Under the pieces are notes generated by a model. It made no database searches, was not told the origin of the DNA, and saw only the letters and a program-made list of their open reading frames with translations. Positions 45,617 through 56,200 of a DNA stretch of 64,000 nt are shown here, one piece after another; the stretch's first letter is position 1, and each line of letters starts with the position of its first letter. The stretch is from positions 178,512,516 to 178,576,515 of the forward strand of contig OX465281.1 in the NCBI GenBank assembly GCA_949987705.1. Direction: 5' to 3'. The stretch is from Thereva unica. Taxonomy: Eukaryota > Arthropoda > Insecta > Diptera > Therevidae. The translations under genes and the position numbers were made by a program.

Positions 45617-46111
45617 CTTTTTTTTATGTGATATTTTTTATTTGATAGTCTAGAGACTTAGGGAAAGCCCCCTTTGTACTGTTCGGCAATCTAATTTTTC
45701 CTATAGAATGTCGAACAGCAGCTCTAGCCGGAAGATGAGAAGTAGAGAGAGAGAAGTACATAGGAAGGAGCTGCCACAACCTAGCCGCGATATATTTTTA
45801 TTCCACCTACTTCCAACCATTTCGCGACTCTGGCATCGGGGCATTTGAGAAACAACTCGCTGGAGTGTTATGCCTCCTGAAACGAGTTGAATCTCTTCAA
45901 CCAACCGATGACATGCGCTTGGTGGAGTAGGGAAGGACTAGCAAAGGCTATGACAGGAGGAATCAGGAATGTAAAGAGGGGAGAAGAAAGAAGGAAAGTT
46001 ATGTGGGTGGAAAAGTGGAAAAGGCGAAGGACCGTGGGGCTGGCCGGGATTCGAACCCGGGACCTCTGGGATAGTAGTCAGGCGCCTTACCCCTAGGCTA
46101 CCGAGGCCCCC
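45617..46111 (-). mobile_element. tRNA-derived SINE, copy 1 (~495 bp)
   Basis: Minus strand from 46111: GCCTCGGTAGCCTAGGGGTAAGG includes a Pol III A-box (TAGCCTAGGGG), and GGTTCGAATCC near 46054 is a perfect B-box. A ~400-bp body follows, ending in an A-run (T8 on plus at 45618-45625). The head cannot fold into a full tRNA: the acceptor ends do not pair. The whole length matches copy 2 at 48671-49124. TSD not recognised. It sits in the gap of the CR1-like LINE. Confidence 0.85.
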
Positions 46112-46363
46112 TTGCTCTAGAAAGCTGCATAGGCACAAGTAGCCAGAAACGGGTGTGCAACAAAGTGCGCGTGTCGCGAATTCTTTGTTTTACCCCCAGC
46201 GAAAAAGTGCCAAACGCGCCTAAAGAAGTTAACACTTCAAAAAGGTGGGCAATTGACTATTTATAGGTTGAGGATCTGACAAAGATAAAACAAGTTGTTT
46301 AAAGAGGTACTAGGTTTAAGCGCATTAATATTTAAGTTGCCACAAGTAATGATATTGTGATAT

Positions 46364-46654
46364 TTAACACTAGAACTACCAAAAGTTGTTGTATACCTAT
46401 TTCTACCAAACCGGTTATTTTGACCGGTTTGTTATTAAGTGGACAAAATGTAAAAATTTAACAAATAGGTTTATCACATATGTATCTCAGCAGAATAAAG
46501 GTGCAAAATCAAAATAATTTATAATATTATTAAATACATAAATCTAAGAAAAGTCATAATATTTTTATAAAATATTAAATAAAATTTAAAGGGAAAATCT
46601 TATGAAGAATTGATGCAACCGGTCATTTTGACCGGTCGGTAGTTCTAGTGTTAA
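46364..46654. mobile_element. piggyBac-type MITE (283 bp)
   Basis: TTAA at 46364-46367 and 46651-46654 flanks ends CACTAGAACTACC and the reverse complement GGTAGTTCTAGTG. Just inside each end is a palindrome (CCGGTTATTTTGACCGG left, CCGGTCATTTTGACCGG right). TTAA target plus CACTAGA-type ends is characteristic of piggyBac. It splits the endonuclease of the CR1-like LINE. Non-coding. Confidence 0.88.
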
Positions 46655-47110
46655 AAATAATAGGTGAGAGGACCATTTTTAATTGGATGACGTCATCTAA
46701 ACAGAAGATGCCACCAGGCGGTCGGTAGATACCAACGATAGCGCATTTTTCAAATCCGGAGTCCACCTCAACAGCCAAAGATTGTGTATTTTCAATACTT
46801 GTTGATGAATAAATAATGGAGCATTTCAAGGAGCTGTGGACATAAATTCCAACTCCGCCTCCCCTACGAGATATCCGGTGATTTCTAAAGAGGCTGTAGG
46901 AATGGACAGAATTTTGAATTTACATTTTTAGTAAGCCATGTTTCGCTTACCACAATCACATGTACTTCAGATTTGGAAAAGACATTTAAAAGAATTCAAA
47001 TTTGTTTCTCAGCCTCCTAGCATTCAAATAGCACACGTTAAGGCCTTTGATGCGTGATGTAAAGATGTTTAAAATAGCTCTTACTCGTTCCAATGGAGAT
47101 TCTTAACCAC

Positions 47111-47394
47111 CATCATATAGCACAAAGCGCGAATACTCCAGCCGAACAAACAACAAAACTTTGAAAATAAGGAACACGAAGGTAACGCACTTTTTGAATA
47201 ATAGAAGAGAAAAATATAAATAAAAACTTAAGCAAAAACATGATAACTAAAAAAATAGAATTTGTTGAGAGGCCAGGATCAGATTATAGAGCCTTTAAAA
47301 AAGACGAAGAAGACTATATATTATGTACTATTTATTATATACTATGAACTATGTATGTATTATGTATGTGAATTATGTAGGTATTATTACGTTA
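47111..47394. other. Non-coding spacer with TATGTA-rich microsatellite
   Basis: Upstream of the LINE endonuclease; 47310-47390 is a degenerate TATTATGTA / ACTATGAACTATGTA run. No gene. Confidence 0.45.
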
Positions 47395-47600
47395 TCGTAG
47401 TCGCAAGCAGTACAGCCTCCTCAGGCAGAAGCGCGCATGCGACTGGCGGAAAACGTCAAAAATTTAGTAATCAAAGTGATAAAAACACAAATTTCGTATT
47501 TTTTAGTAGAAATTGCTGAAAATTATTTCTGTAGCAAATGTGTAAAATACAAAAACCTTAAAAAAATGTTTAAAAAGGGGCGTTTTTCATTCATTTTTTA
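47395..47600 (+). repeat. ~200-bp dispersed repeat, copy 2
   Basis: Reverse complement of 19560-19775 (GCAAGCAGTACAGCCTCCTC, GCGCGCATGCGACTGGCGG, TAGTAATCAAAGTGATA, GTAGAAATTGCTG, CGTTTTTCATTCAT). No coding capacity and no TSD recognised. Confidence 0.8.
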
Positions 47601-48331
47601 AATTTTTTAAATAATCATTGAAGCCCCAGAAAAATACACCTCCCTGCGGCAATACGCAGTCGCGACTGATTAAATGGCAGCAAGTGATTTGATAGGAGGA
47701 GTTAAATGGAGCTTTGTCCGAGCTTTTAAACATTTTTAAGAGCTTAGCTGGGGTAGATGCGCGGAAAGTCACGACGTTTGAAAAAATTTATACGAGGCAA
47801 TGATTTTCAAGTTGGTGTAAGTGGCGACGAGTCAGGACTCAGTGGGAAAAATTGGAAGCGCTGCACAGGGGAGTGCACTTGGAGCACTCTCAAGGGAGCT
47901 TTACTGGAGTCTTCATAAAAATTATATAAAAAAAGAAAACGGGCAGTTATATATATTAGAATATGGAACTGGTATGGGAACGGGAGCACTGTAAGCTCCT
48001 TTTGGTGCGCTCAAAGATGGCTCTTGAAGCACTCCATTTCCCGCTGGGGAGTTCATTAGGTAGGTGCGAACCAGGGGCTGGTTCGTGTATGTCGAAAACG
48101 AAAATTTTTTGTCGCCTCGGGTTCGCGTAGGTCGAAAACTTGAAAGTTTTAATCTGACGCCGACGAAAGGCACTCGAACGGTCTTGCGTTATCGAGTTTT
48201 TACATTATTATGATAAAAAAATTTAAAATATTAGATTTTTTAACGGCCGAAGACAGCATTTTCCGCTCAGTAGAGCGTTTAAACATTCATTTTGCGCTTG
48301 GCAAATATGTAGCTTAGCAGGCCGACAAACT
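47601..48331. other. Non-coding region
   Basis: GC-richer than its surroundings around 47820-48180, with repeated GGAGC/ACTC words (GGAGTGCACTTGGAGCACTCTCAAGG). No domain in any short ORF. Confidence 0.4.
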
Positions 48332-48473
48332 CGCCTCGGCAGTCTAATGATAAAAGCGACTACTATCACAGAGGACCGTGGTTCGAATCCACTCCGTGGC
48401 ATGGTCCTTCACCTTTCCATTTTTCAACCTAGATACTTTTACTTTTTTCTTGTCTTCCCTTTTTACAAAAAAA
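48332..48473 (+). mobile_element. tRNA-derived SINE, copy 3 (short)
   Basis: GCCTCGGCAGTCTAATGATAA at 48333 and GACTACTATCACAGAGG, then GGTTCGAATCC (perfect B-box) at about 48380. The following GGTCCTTCACCTTTCC and an A8 end at about 48466-48473 follow the same order as copies 1 and 2. The body is truncated. Confidence 0.7.
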
Positions 48474-48479
48474 ATGCCT

Positions 48480-49480
48480 GTCCTTTGATCCGCCATCGTC
48501 TCTGAGCATATCAAGCGAGGATGATTCGAAATTTTTTTGAATCTTCAGAAGAAGAGATTTTCAAATGTACGATCTTGTACAAAGCTTGACAGCTGCAAAG
48601 AAAATGTCGGTTGTCTCTCTGGCTTGTTCCTTCTGACAGTTACGGCAGTGGATGTTGTGCAGAGTTCTTAATTTTTTTTTTATGTGACACACTAGCTTGA
48701 GGCTTAGAGAAAGCCGCTTTGCACTGTCGACAATCTATTTTATTGTATAGAGTGCAATGTCGAATAGCAGCTCTAGTCGGAAGATAGAGAGAAGAGCGAG
48801 AGAAGTGAAGGAAGGAACTGTCACAACCTAGCCACGATATTTTATTCCACCTGCTCCCAACCATTTCGCGACTCCGACGTCGGGGCATCGAGAACGACTC
48901 GCTGGAGTGTTGTGCCTCCTAAAACGAGTTGAATCTCATCAACCAACCGATGACATGTGCTTGGTGGAGCAGGGAAGGACAGGGGGAATCAGGAATGTAA
49001 AGAAATGTAAAGAGGGAAGAAGAAAGAAGGAAAGTAATGTAGGTGGGAAAGGCGAAGGACCGTGAGGTTGGCCGGGATTCGAACCGGGACCTCTGGGCGC
49101 CTTACCCCTAGACTACCAAGGCCCTGAGGCTGCATGTTCCCCATTTGGCCAGTATCCAGTTATGATCATCAGGAGGTTACGTGATCTCAGCTTGTTGTAG
49201 TCAGACCAAGTCTTTCTAGCTTTTCAAATGTATTGCAAGAAAATGCATCGTTACATACAGCGGCTTTTATACATTCTGCACTGGTAGACATACAAGATTT
49301 GTTCGCAGTTGGATCTGCTTTCTCAATTCCCTCGATGTTCCTGAGACCCAGTGATCCTAGCTAAAGTAGAGAGCACTTCTGACAGATTTCGTTTAGCTTT
49401 GGTGTTATATAAGCGGTTCCTTTGATAACCATATTTTCCTAGCTTGTTCGTCAGCGATGTTCGCAAACGTATTAGAGAGT
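48480..49480 (-). pseudogene. LINE ORF2 C-terminal fragment (RNase H end and zinc knuckle), split by SINE copy 2
   Basis: Minus strand: an RNase H end (TSLTNKLGK / ANIADEQARK in neighbouring frames near 49440), then KLRSRNLLMIITGYWPNGEHAA at 49190-49130. After the SINE come LHNIHCRNCQKEQARETTDIFF near 48650-48600 and LKLCTRS. This is the usual LINE C-terminal 'TGH.P...H...I....C..C' plan. Stops and shifts are frequent. Confidence 0.6.
48671..49124 (-). mobile_element. tRNA-derived SINE, copy 2 (~454 bp)
   Basis: Same head (GGTAGTCTAGGGGTAAGGCG and GGTTCGAATCC) and body as copy 1, ending in T10 on plus (48672-48681). Relative to copy 1 the head has lost the GACTACTATCCCA stretch between the two boxes, which suggests it was not transcribed as a full tRNA-like unit. 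It interrupts a LINE C-terminus. Confidence 0.85.
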
Positions 49481-51117
49481 TCAACTCAGTTCAGTCCAAT
49501 GAATTAATTTCATTCAATTAATTAGGGTTACATAAAAAAAGAATATGTAATATTGCGTCTATTTTGAGTTGCCGCCAGTTTCAGCCTCTTTATTAAGTTC
49601 TGCGAACCTGTTATTTAAGTTATTTATAGAAAGTGTGAAAGGCATTATGATGAGTAAATTATCACATCGAAAAGTGAATTAATAAAATAACTGGAACTGT
49701 TACCCGTAAACTTAATCACGATTTTCTCACTGGAATTTGAAGATGACGACATTTTTCTTCACACTGTCAGAAAGTTTATGTAGATGTTTCGTAAATAAAG
49801 CTATATGAAACATCAGCCAAACTTTTGATCCATTGAGAATCATGTGGTTATGTCACTTTAACAGCATATGGAAACAAAATTATGAAAAGCCGCTCGAATC
49901 CATCGCAAAAAGTCAATAACATTAATTGAGCTTGCCACCGTCTGTTTATTAACAAGGAATCACCACTTTAGAATGAAGCGCTACGAATTCCCAGAATCGC
50001 TCCGGCATTCCGGTGTATGCCGTGTGGAAATCCCCTAAAACTAATCAGGACTAAATATACGGTTAGACCATTTAAACATTTGAGCACGATACCCTCCCTT
50101 CAGCCGCAATTTGACATGAAATAAATTGGAAATGCCACCCCCGTGTCAAAATAAGATGTGTCGCGGTTCTTCTGAGGTTACCAAGAAGAGAACGTTTTTC
50201 CAGGAATCCGCCCCTCTCTTGCCTACTACCATGACGAGGAACTGGATACTCATATCAATTATTGCGTGCTTATACTACGGAAGGGATGGGGGTTGGAAGA
50301 AGCCAAAGTGATACATTCGTACGATATTCTAAATGTGGCGCTGTTGATGATGCATATAACAAACAGTTAGATGTTAGAGTGATGGAATGTTATAGCTTCG
50401 AGACGTTTTGGATAACAGGAGTAATTGAAATTCTTCCTTTGTTGGGGGTACGTATATCAAGGCAGCGTAAATCTCATTACCATTTACGGGGTGTAGGTGG
50501 TAGTTTATGTGATATTCGAGAGTGATATGGAAATGTTACGGGTTCTTGATTAAAATCCGTTTCCTTCATATCTTCACATAAAGAACCACCGCAGAACATC
50601 GATCACATAGTCGTATACTATCTTTGGCCATAAATTGTACTGATTGTATTCTTAGGTTGAACTTTGGAGCCTTGAGGCACAATTTTTTACGTTTATGGAC
50701 AAAACAAAAATTTGGAAGAATGACTTTTCTACCCTGTTAGAACTACAATAACTTTTATTATTGAAAGAGATAATTTGCGAAGCGCATGCCTCTATTAAGA
50801 TATAAAGAGAAGGAGGAGGACAAGGAACTCCCAAAATTCCAAGGAATCCGCTACCTCATTACAAAACCAGAGCACGGTTTAAGCAGGTTGAAGTCAACAA
50901 ATGTTTCAAGTAGAAGCCACCTCTTTCAAGTAGAACCGCAAGCAGCAGTCGTTTGTGTCATGCTGACTGGTAATATATCGTTATCGTGTGTCGTTTACAA
51001 TAATAGGGCCGTAAGAAGGAGGCAGTCTTTCCTCCGGATAAAACGTCAAAATTCATAAAGGAGGCAGCAGAGCATGATAATTATCTGCTCATCTCTGCGC
51101 GGCATCCTTATAACTAC
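49481..51117. other. Non-coding region
   Basis: No gene recognised. Short ORFs at 50126-50525 and 50786-51058 have no motif. Confidence 0.45.
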
Positions 51118-51778
51118 AGTGATGAGCAAACGCAAGGACAAGACAAGACTGATATAGTCTTGGTCTTGTGAGCATGGCTGCTTTGTTCATTGGTCTTGCG
51201 AGCATAGCTAAGTCTTGGTCTTGTTTTTGGTCTTAGGGTGAAAACATAGTGGAGCGGCGAGGCTAGAGTGTAGCGGGGAGCGTAGCTGTGAGGTTTGACC
51301 CCCGATGGTAGCGGGGCTCGACCAAAGTCTAGTAATAACAAGTCTTTCATCTTCATACAAAATTTTCACCGGGTTGGTTGTGTGCGTGCATATATGAACA
51401 TCACTGCGATTCAGCGAGACAAAGCCAGATTCTCTCTTTACGATAAAGTATGCAGAACAGAAAAGGAAAGAAAATTGAATCAGCTGTCAAAATTGAAGTC
51501 ATCAAAACAAACGAGCAAATATGCACCAATGCATCCCCATATAAACTCATAAAATTTTCCGACTTATGGTTGTATTCCAGCGCGTATAAAAATGTTGCAT
51601 TCTCTCTCTGATATCGTCATTTGAAAAACTTGTGCATGCAGCTGTTCGTCTTTCACTCATTAACCATATGAAGATGAAAGACTTGTTAATTTCTAGACTT
51701 TGGGCTCGACACGCACATAGTGGAGCGGCGAGCGTAGCGTGGCAAGCCAAGAGGTTTGAGTAATCTTTAGTCAGAAAA

Positions 51779-52083
51779 ATGTCGTCGGACAGTGATGACG
51801 ATATGTTATACGAGAGCAGTGCGCTTAAAACCGTTAGAGTTGTAGGCGGTTTTAGATCCTGTGCAGTGCACCCCTTGAATTCAAATCGCAGGGAATTGGG
51901 AGAGTTCCACCACCTTTTTCCACAGTTAAAACAATATTCGGACCGCTTTTTCCAATACGCAAGAATGGAGTACAGTACGTTTGAGTATATATTAAACCTG
52001 ATCTCTCCTCATATGGAGGTGCAATATACGAATTTCGTAAAGCAGCCGATTGAATATGATGAGAAGCTACTTATTACGCTGAG
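51779..52083 (+). CDS. Harbinger (HARBI1-like) transposase, first exon
   Basis: ATG at 51779 in an AAAAATG context. Acidic start (SSDSDDDML), then FHHLFPQLKQYSDRFFQYARM, TFEYILNLISPHM and DEKLLITLR. This is the N-terminal helix set of Harbinger transposases ('RFF.Y.RM...TF..LL..I.P...', '...ERLAITLR.LA'). Exactly after ITLR the sequence is GAG|GTATGT, a canonical splice donor (52084-52085), where the family continues with F/YLATG. The 105-codon ORF runs into intron and stops at 52096. The D-D-E catalytic exons are absent before the right TIR, so this copy cannot encode an active enzyme. Confidence 0.75.
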
Positions 52084-52149
52084 GTATGTTTTATAATAAG
52101 GGGTGGTCAAGGGGGGGTCATATTTTTCCAAATCTGACCCCTCTTTTTA

Positions 52150-53546
52150 AATTCTTTTATTTAACTTGCACTGTTTGTCGTCAAATCTTGGAAGTTAAAT
52201 TTGACCCACTTCCCGGTTTCGGATAGAGCTGAAATTTTGCATACACGTTTAGTTTGGATGACAATGCAATCTGGCCATTTTGTAAAAATATCAAGATAGC
52301 GGTTCCAAAATGGCGCCCGCTTTTATTTTACTTACACTGTTTGTCGTCAAATCTTGGAAGTTAAATTTTCGGTTTCGGATAGAGCTGAAATTTTGCATAC
52401 ACGTTTAGTTTGGATGACAATGCAATCTGGCCATTTTGTAAAAATATCAAGATAGCGGTTCCAAAATGGCGCCCGCTTTTATTTTACTTACACTGTTTGT
52501 CGTCAAATCTTGGAAGTTAAATTTGACCCACTTCCCGGTTTCGGATAGAGCTGAAATTTTGCATACACGTTTAGTTTGGATAACAATGCAATCTGGCCAT
52601 TTTGTAAAAATATCAAGATGGCGGTTCCAAAATGGCGCCCGATTTTTGAAATTGTGCTCCGCGGCCTTTTGAAATGGGTATCAAATGAAAGGATATGACA
52701 GGCTATGTGGCGTCATTCCAAATTCAAAATGGCGGACAACACTTACACTGTTTGTCGTCAAATCTTGGAAGTTAAATTTGACCCACTTCCCGGTTTCGGA
52801 TAGAGCTGAAATTTTGCATACACGTTTAGTTTGGATGACAATGCAATCTGGCCATTTTGTAAAAATATCATGATGGCGGTTCCAAAATGGCGCCCGATTT
52901 TTGAAATTGTGCTCCGCGGCCCTCTGACATGGGTATCAAATGAAAGGATATGACAGGTAGAACACAATAAGCTATGTGGCGTCATTCTAAATTCAAAATG
53001 GCGGCCAACACTTGCACTGTTTGTCGTCAAATCTTGGAAGTTAAATTTGACCCACTTCCCGGTTTCGGATAGAGCTGAAATTTTGCATACACGTTTAGTT
53101 TGGGTGACAATGCAATCTGGCCATTTTGTAAAAATATCATGATGGCGGTTCCAAAATGGCGCCCGATTTTTGAAATTGTGCTCCGCGGCCCTCTGACATG
53201 GGTATCAAATGAAAGGATATGACAGGTAGAACACAATAAGCTATGTGGCGTCATTCTAAATTCAAAATGGCGGCCAACACTTGCACTGTTTGTCGTCAAA
53301 TCTTGGAAGTTAAATTTGACCCACTTCCCGGTTTCGGATAGAGCTGAAATTTTGCATACACGTTTAGTTTGGGTGACAATGCAATCTGGCCATTTTGTAA
53401 AAATATCAAGATGGCGGTTCCAAAATGGCGCCCGATTTTTGAAATTGTGCTCCGCGGCCCTCTGACATGGGTATCAAATGAAAGGATATGACAGGTAGAA
53501 CACAATAAGCTATGTGGCGTCATTCCAAATTCAAAATGGCGGCCAA
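52150..53546 (+). repeat. Tandem array with 269-bp unit inside the Harbinger element
   Basis: CTGTTTGTCGTCAAATCTTGG starts units at 52171, 52337, 52493, 52748, 53017 and 53286. The last three steps are 255, 269 and 269 bp; the first two are shortened units (166 and 156 bp) lacking the ATGGGTATCAAATG half. Adjacent full units are nearly identical. The two identical-looking 90-codon minus ORFs at 52758-53030 and 53027-53299 are products of the repeat, not genes. Confidence 0.92.
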
Positions 53547-54112
53547 AACTAAATTGCGGAAAGCTTATAATAGACTAAAAAGTAGAAAATATAACCGATC
53601 AACTTCCAATTTTGCACACACTCGTAGTTCGGGTGGTTAATGTGTATGAATAATGAGATGAATAGTTGAGTTAAGGGTGAGTTGATAATAAAGAAGCAAT
53701 ACACGTTACAAAAAATCACAAACAAACACAGAGATGCTGCTGTCAACTAAATTCAACTACTCAAATACTGAACTCATGTCCGTATGCATAATTTCAACTA
53801 AACCCAGGTAGCAGAGCTGAGTCGAGTTCAGTCAACCTTAACCCAACTCGACTCCCGTTTACATGTAGTTAGACTTGGGTTCAACTTGAGTTCAACTCAT
53901 CATGTATAAGTACTAAATGCAATCTGACCTTTTTGTAAAAAAATCAAGAAGACGGTTCCGTGATGGCGGCCGTTTTTGCAATTATGTTCCACCGAGCCCA
54001 CGACATGGGTATCAAATGAATACAGTAAACTGTGTGACGTAATTTTAAATCTAATAGAATTGCCATCATAAAATGGCGGAATACATATAATAAACTAAAA
54101 AGTAGAAAATAA

Positions 54113-54495
54113 AATAAATGGTTAAAAAAAATTTTTAAAAAAAATTCTTTTCATTAACTAAAAAATGTACTGAAAAGTAAAAAATAAAAAATATTTTAAA
54201 GAAAGCGTGAAATTTCAATTTTAATGAAAAAGTTAATTAAAAGAATGGCGCATTTTTCATCAAAAAATTTTGTTAGAATTTGAAATTAACAAAGCAAAAA
54301 ATTGAGGGTTATTGTAAATCTCACGCGATTTACAGTTATATTTTCAATTTTTGATGAAAAATGCTTTTAATTAACTTTTTCATTAAAATTGAAATTTCAC
54401 GCTTTCTTTAAAATATTTTTTATTTTTTACTTTTCAGTACATTTTTTAGTTAATGAAAAGAATTTTTTTTAAAAATTTTTTTTAACCATTTATTT
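54113..54495. repeat. Long AT-rich hairpin (~155-bp arms)
   Basis: Left arm 54113-54268 and right arm 54344-54495 are reverse complements, almost perfect apart from a short insertion (AATGGCG near 54244). Shared landmarks: AAATGGTTAAAAAAAATTTT, AATGTACTGAAAAGTAAAAAA, GAAAGCGTGAAATTTC. Loop about 75 bp. It lies inside the Harbinger element near its right end. Confidence 0.9.
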
Positions 54496-54869
54496 TTTTA
54501 CTTTTAAAAACAAGTTATTGTAGACTTAAATTTTACCTTAGTAGATTACTTACCAAATTTACCATAGTATATCACTTTGCTTCCAGGACAGTAATAAGAA
54601 ACACAATTTTTAAACCAAAACAAGTCATTTTATTGACTTGAATTAACATAGAATTACTCAAATTCTCGGTTCGACCAGCAAGGCTCGACTGAACCCTCTA
54701 CATAAAGAGGGAGAGGGCAGCGGGTCGTCGCGGGAACCAGCGCCACTCCACGCTCCACTATGTTTTGGCGCGTTTGCTACGTGTATTATTTTCAACCCAC
54801 TCAGCTACGCTCCCCGCTACACTCTAGCCTCGCCGCTCCACTATGTTTTCACCCTTACTAAATGACAAA

Positions 54870-56200
54870 GACAAGACCAATCTTCACCATCTTTGCTCAT
54901 CGAAACGAAATATCGAATTACAGACCAGTTGCCAAGCTGTCTGTTATACCGAAGCTTTTTGAGTCAATCATTTATTCTGCAATCGTGCCCATCTGCAAGA
55001 AACTTATTTCAACGAACCAACATGGTTTTCTTCTAGCTCGTTCCACTACCACCAAACTCCTTGAATTCACTTCTCATACTGCCGTCTCATACTGGCTTCG
55101 TTTCCGGTTGCCAAACTGATTGTCTTTACACTGACTTCAGTAAGGCATTTGACAAGCTTTCCCACTCACTCCAGCTTTCTCACTCTACTTTTCAAACTAA
55201 GAAAGTTAGGTTTCCCTCAAGCCCCTCTATTATAGTTCCAGTCCTACTTAGCTGACAGGACCTACCAAGTTGTTTTCCGTGGATCCAAATCCGCGACCAT
55301 AGAGGTGTCATCCAGTGTCCCTCAAGGCAGTGATCTTGGCCCTATCCTCTTTATTCTTTCTATTGATGACATTGTTCCCTTGCTAAGACACTGCAGAATC
55401 CTGATTTATGCCGATGACATCAAATTGTACCGTCATGTAAAGAATTGAGGACTGCAAACTTTTGCAAGTTGACCTCGACACCTTTAACTCTTGGTGTGCT
55501 AACAACAACCTGGTTAGTAAATGCGAAGTAATGACTTTTTGTAGGCGACGTGATCCCATAATTTATAACTACTCATTTTTTAGTGAGGGTGTCCCCCGTG
55601 TTAATTTTGTCAAAGATCTCGGGATTTGATTTGACACCAAGCTGGACTTTTCTACTCATATCAACTATATTTCTTCTAAGAGCAGCTTAGTCTTGGGTTT
55701 TATAAAAAGGTGGTCCAAAGAATTTAAGGTTTGGGGTCCTCACTATTCTTCGCATGTTGGAAAAATTGAATCGGTTCAACGTAGGTTCGTCTTTGGGGAA
55801 AACCCTTTAGTTCTTCCACCATACGAATAACGACTTAAGTTACTCAACTTAAGCACTCTCCACAAGCGTCGTGAGGTGGCCGATGATGTTTTCGTACATC
55901 AGCTCCTTAATGGACGTGTCGACTCAGGTTTTCTAAGTCGCCGTGTGTCGTTTAGAGAGAGCAGGTACAATTTGGGAGGATACATCTTACACATCAACTC
56001 CTCTAACATCAATTATGGCTGATTGGAGCCTGTAAATCGCATGTTCATTAATGTCAACAAAAATATTAATGTTTTTAGCGTGAGCTCTAGCAAAGAACTC
56101 CTTAAAAGGAGTCTCTTTAATCTCTCGTGACTGCTTATGTGGTTCGCATGTATTTTTTTTTTTTGTGTTTTCCTTTTTAATTTTTATGTGGTACTTAATT
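54870..56200 (+). pseudogene. Jockey-like LINE, 5'-truncated
   Basis: RT in order, across several frames: ISNYRPVAKLSVIPKLFE, NQHGFLLARSTTTKLLEF, DFSKAFDKLSHSL (55061-55255 frame), SSVPQGSDLGPILFILSIDDIV near 55320, LIYADDIKLYRH (YADD) near 55410, then an NNNLVSKCEVMTF-like segment and a C-terminus ending near 56130. Frameshifts near 55110, 55250 and 55440 and stops make it inactive. It directly abuts the Harbinger right TSD on its left and the complete LINE on its right. Confidence 0.8.

Larger units (their letters stand above)
42417..47110 (-). mobile_element. CR1/L2-like LINE, copy 2, multiply interrupted
   Basis: Minus strand, in order: endonuclease start near 47030-46660 (LNVCYLNARRLRNK, RGGGVGIYVHSSLKCS, IVGIYRPPGG); a piggyBac-type MITE; more endonuclease (ITCGNLNINAL, the D-x-N site replaced) to about 46240; foreign DNA and a SINE; linker YKRTRSEAVRKMYKKVRNKA from about 44990; WRNIRDLG; GFSFRC; PIPKKPLLRNH; SGFRSGHSCETALLKVSTDI; a 465-bp TIR element; LLDFSKAFHSVDH; GVPQSSILGSILGFYINDL; YADDVHIYL at 43500; the C-terminal MWNKLPVYVRSA near 42760. 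It ends with TTGTACAATGTTAAATAAATTATTATTATTATT at 42417-42450. Stops and shifts throughout. Same family as 25644-30038. Confidence 0.82.
51233..54857 (+). mobile_element. PIF/Harbinger-type element (3,619 bp), mostly replaced by repeats
   Basis: Element 51236-54854 with perfect 53-bp TIRs (GGGTGAAAACATAGTGGAGC at the left; reverse complement at the right, continuing through TGTAGCGGGGAGCGTAGCTG). TTA is duplicated at 51233-51235 and 54855-54857, the Harbinger target type. One transposase exon (51779-52083) is retained. Beyond it the element consists of a tandem array (52150-53546), a diverged single repeat (about 53925-54060) and a hairpin (54113-54495); no later exon was found. Confidence 0.85.

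Noticed and set aside
46021..46111. A genuine tRNA gene (A-box and B-box present)
   Set aside because: Acceptor ends do not pair, the sequence continues into a 400-bp shared body with an A-tail, and a second copy has lost part of the anticodon region; it is a SINE head.
52758..53299. Two near-identical 90-codon minus ORFs, apparently a repeated protein
   Set aside because: Produced by the 269-bp tandem repeat; the unit length is not a multiple of three and the frames end in each unit.
53640..53920. Possible TIR element with GAGTTGAACTCAAG-like ends
   Set aside because: The match between the ends is short and gapped, and no TSD could be found.
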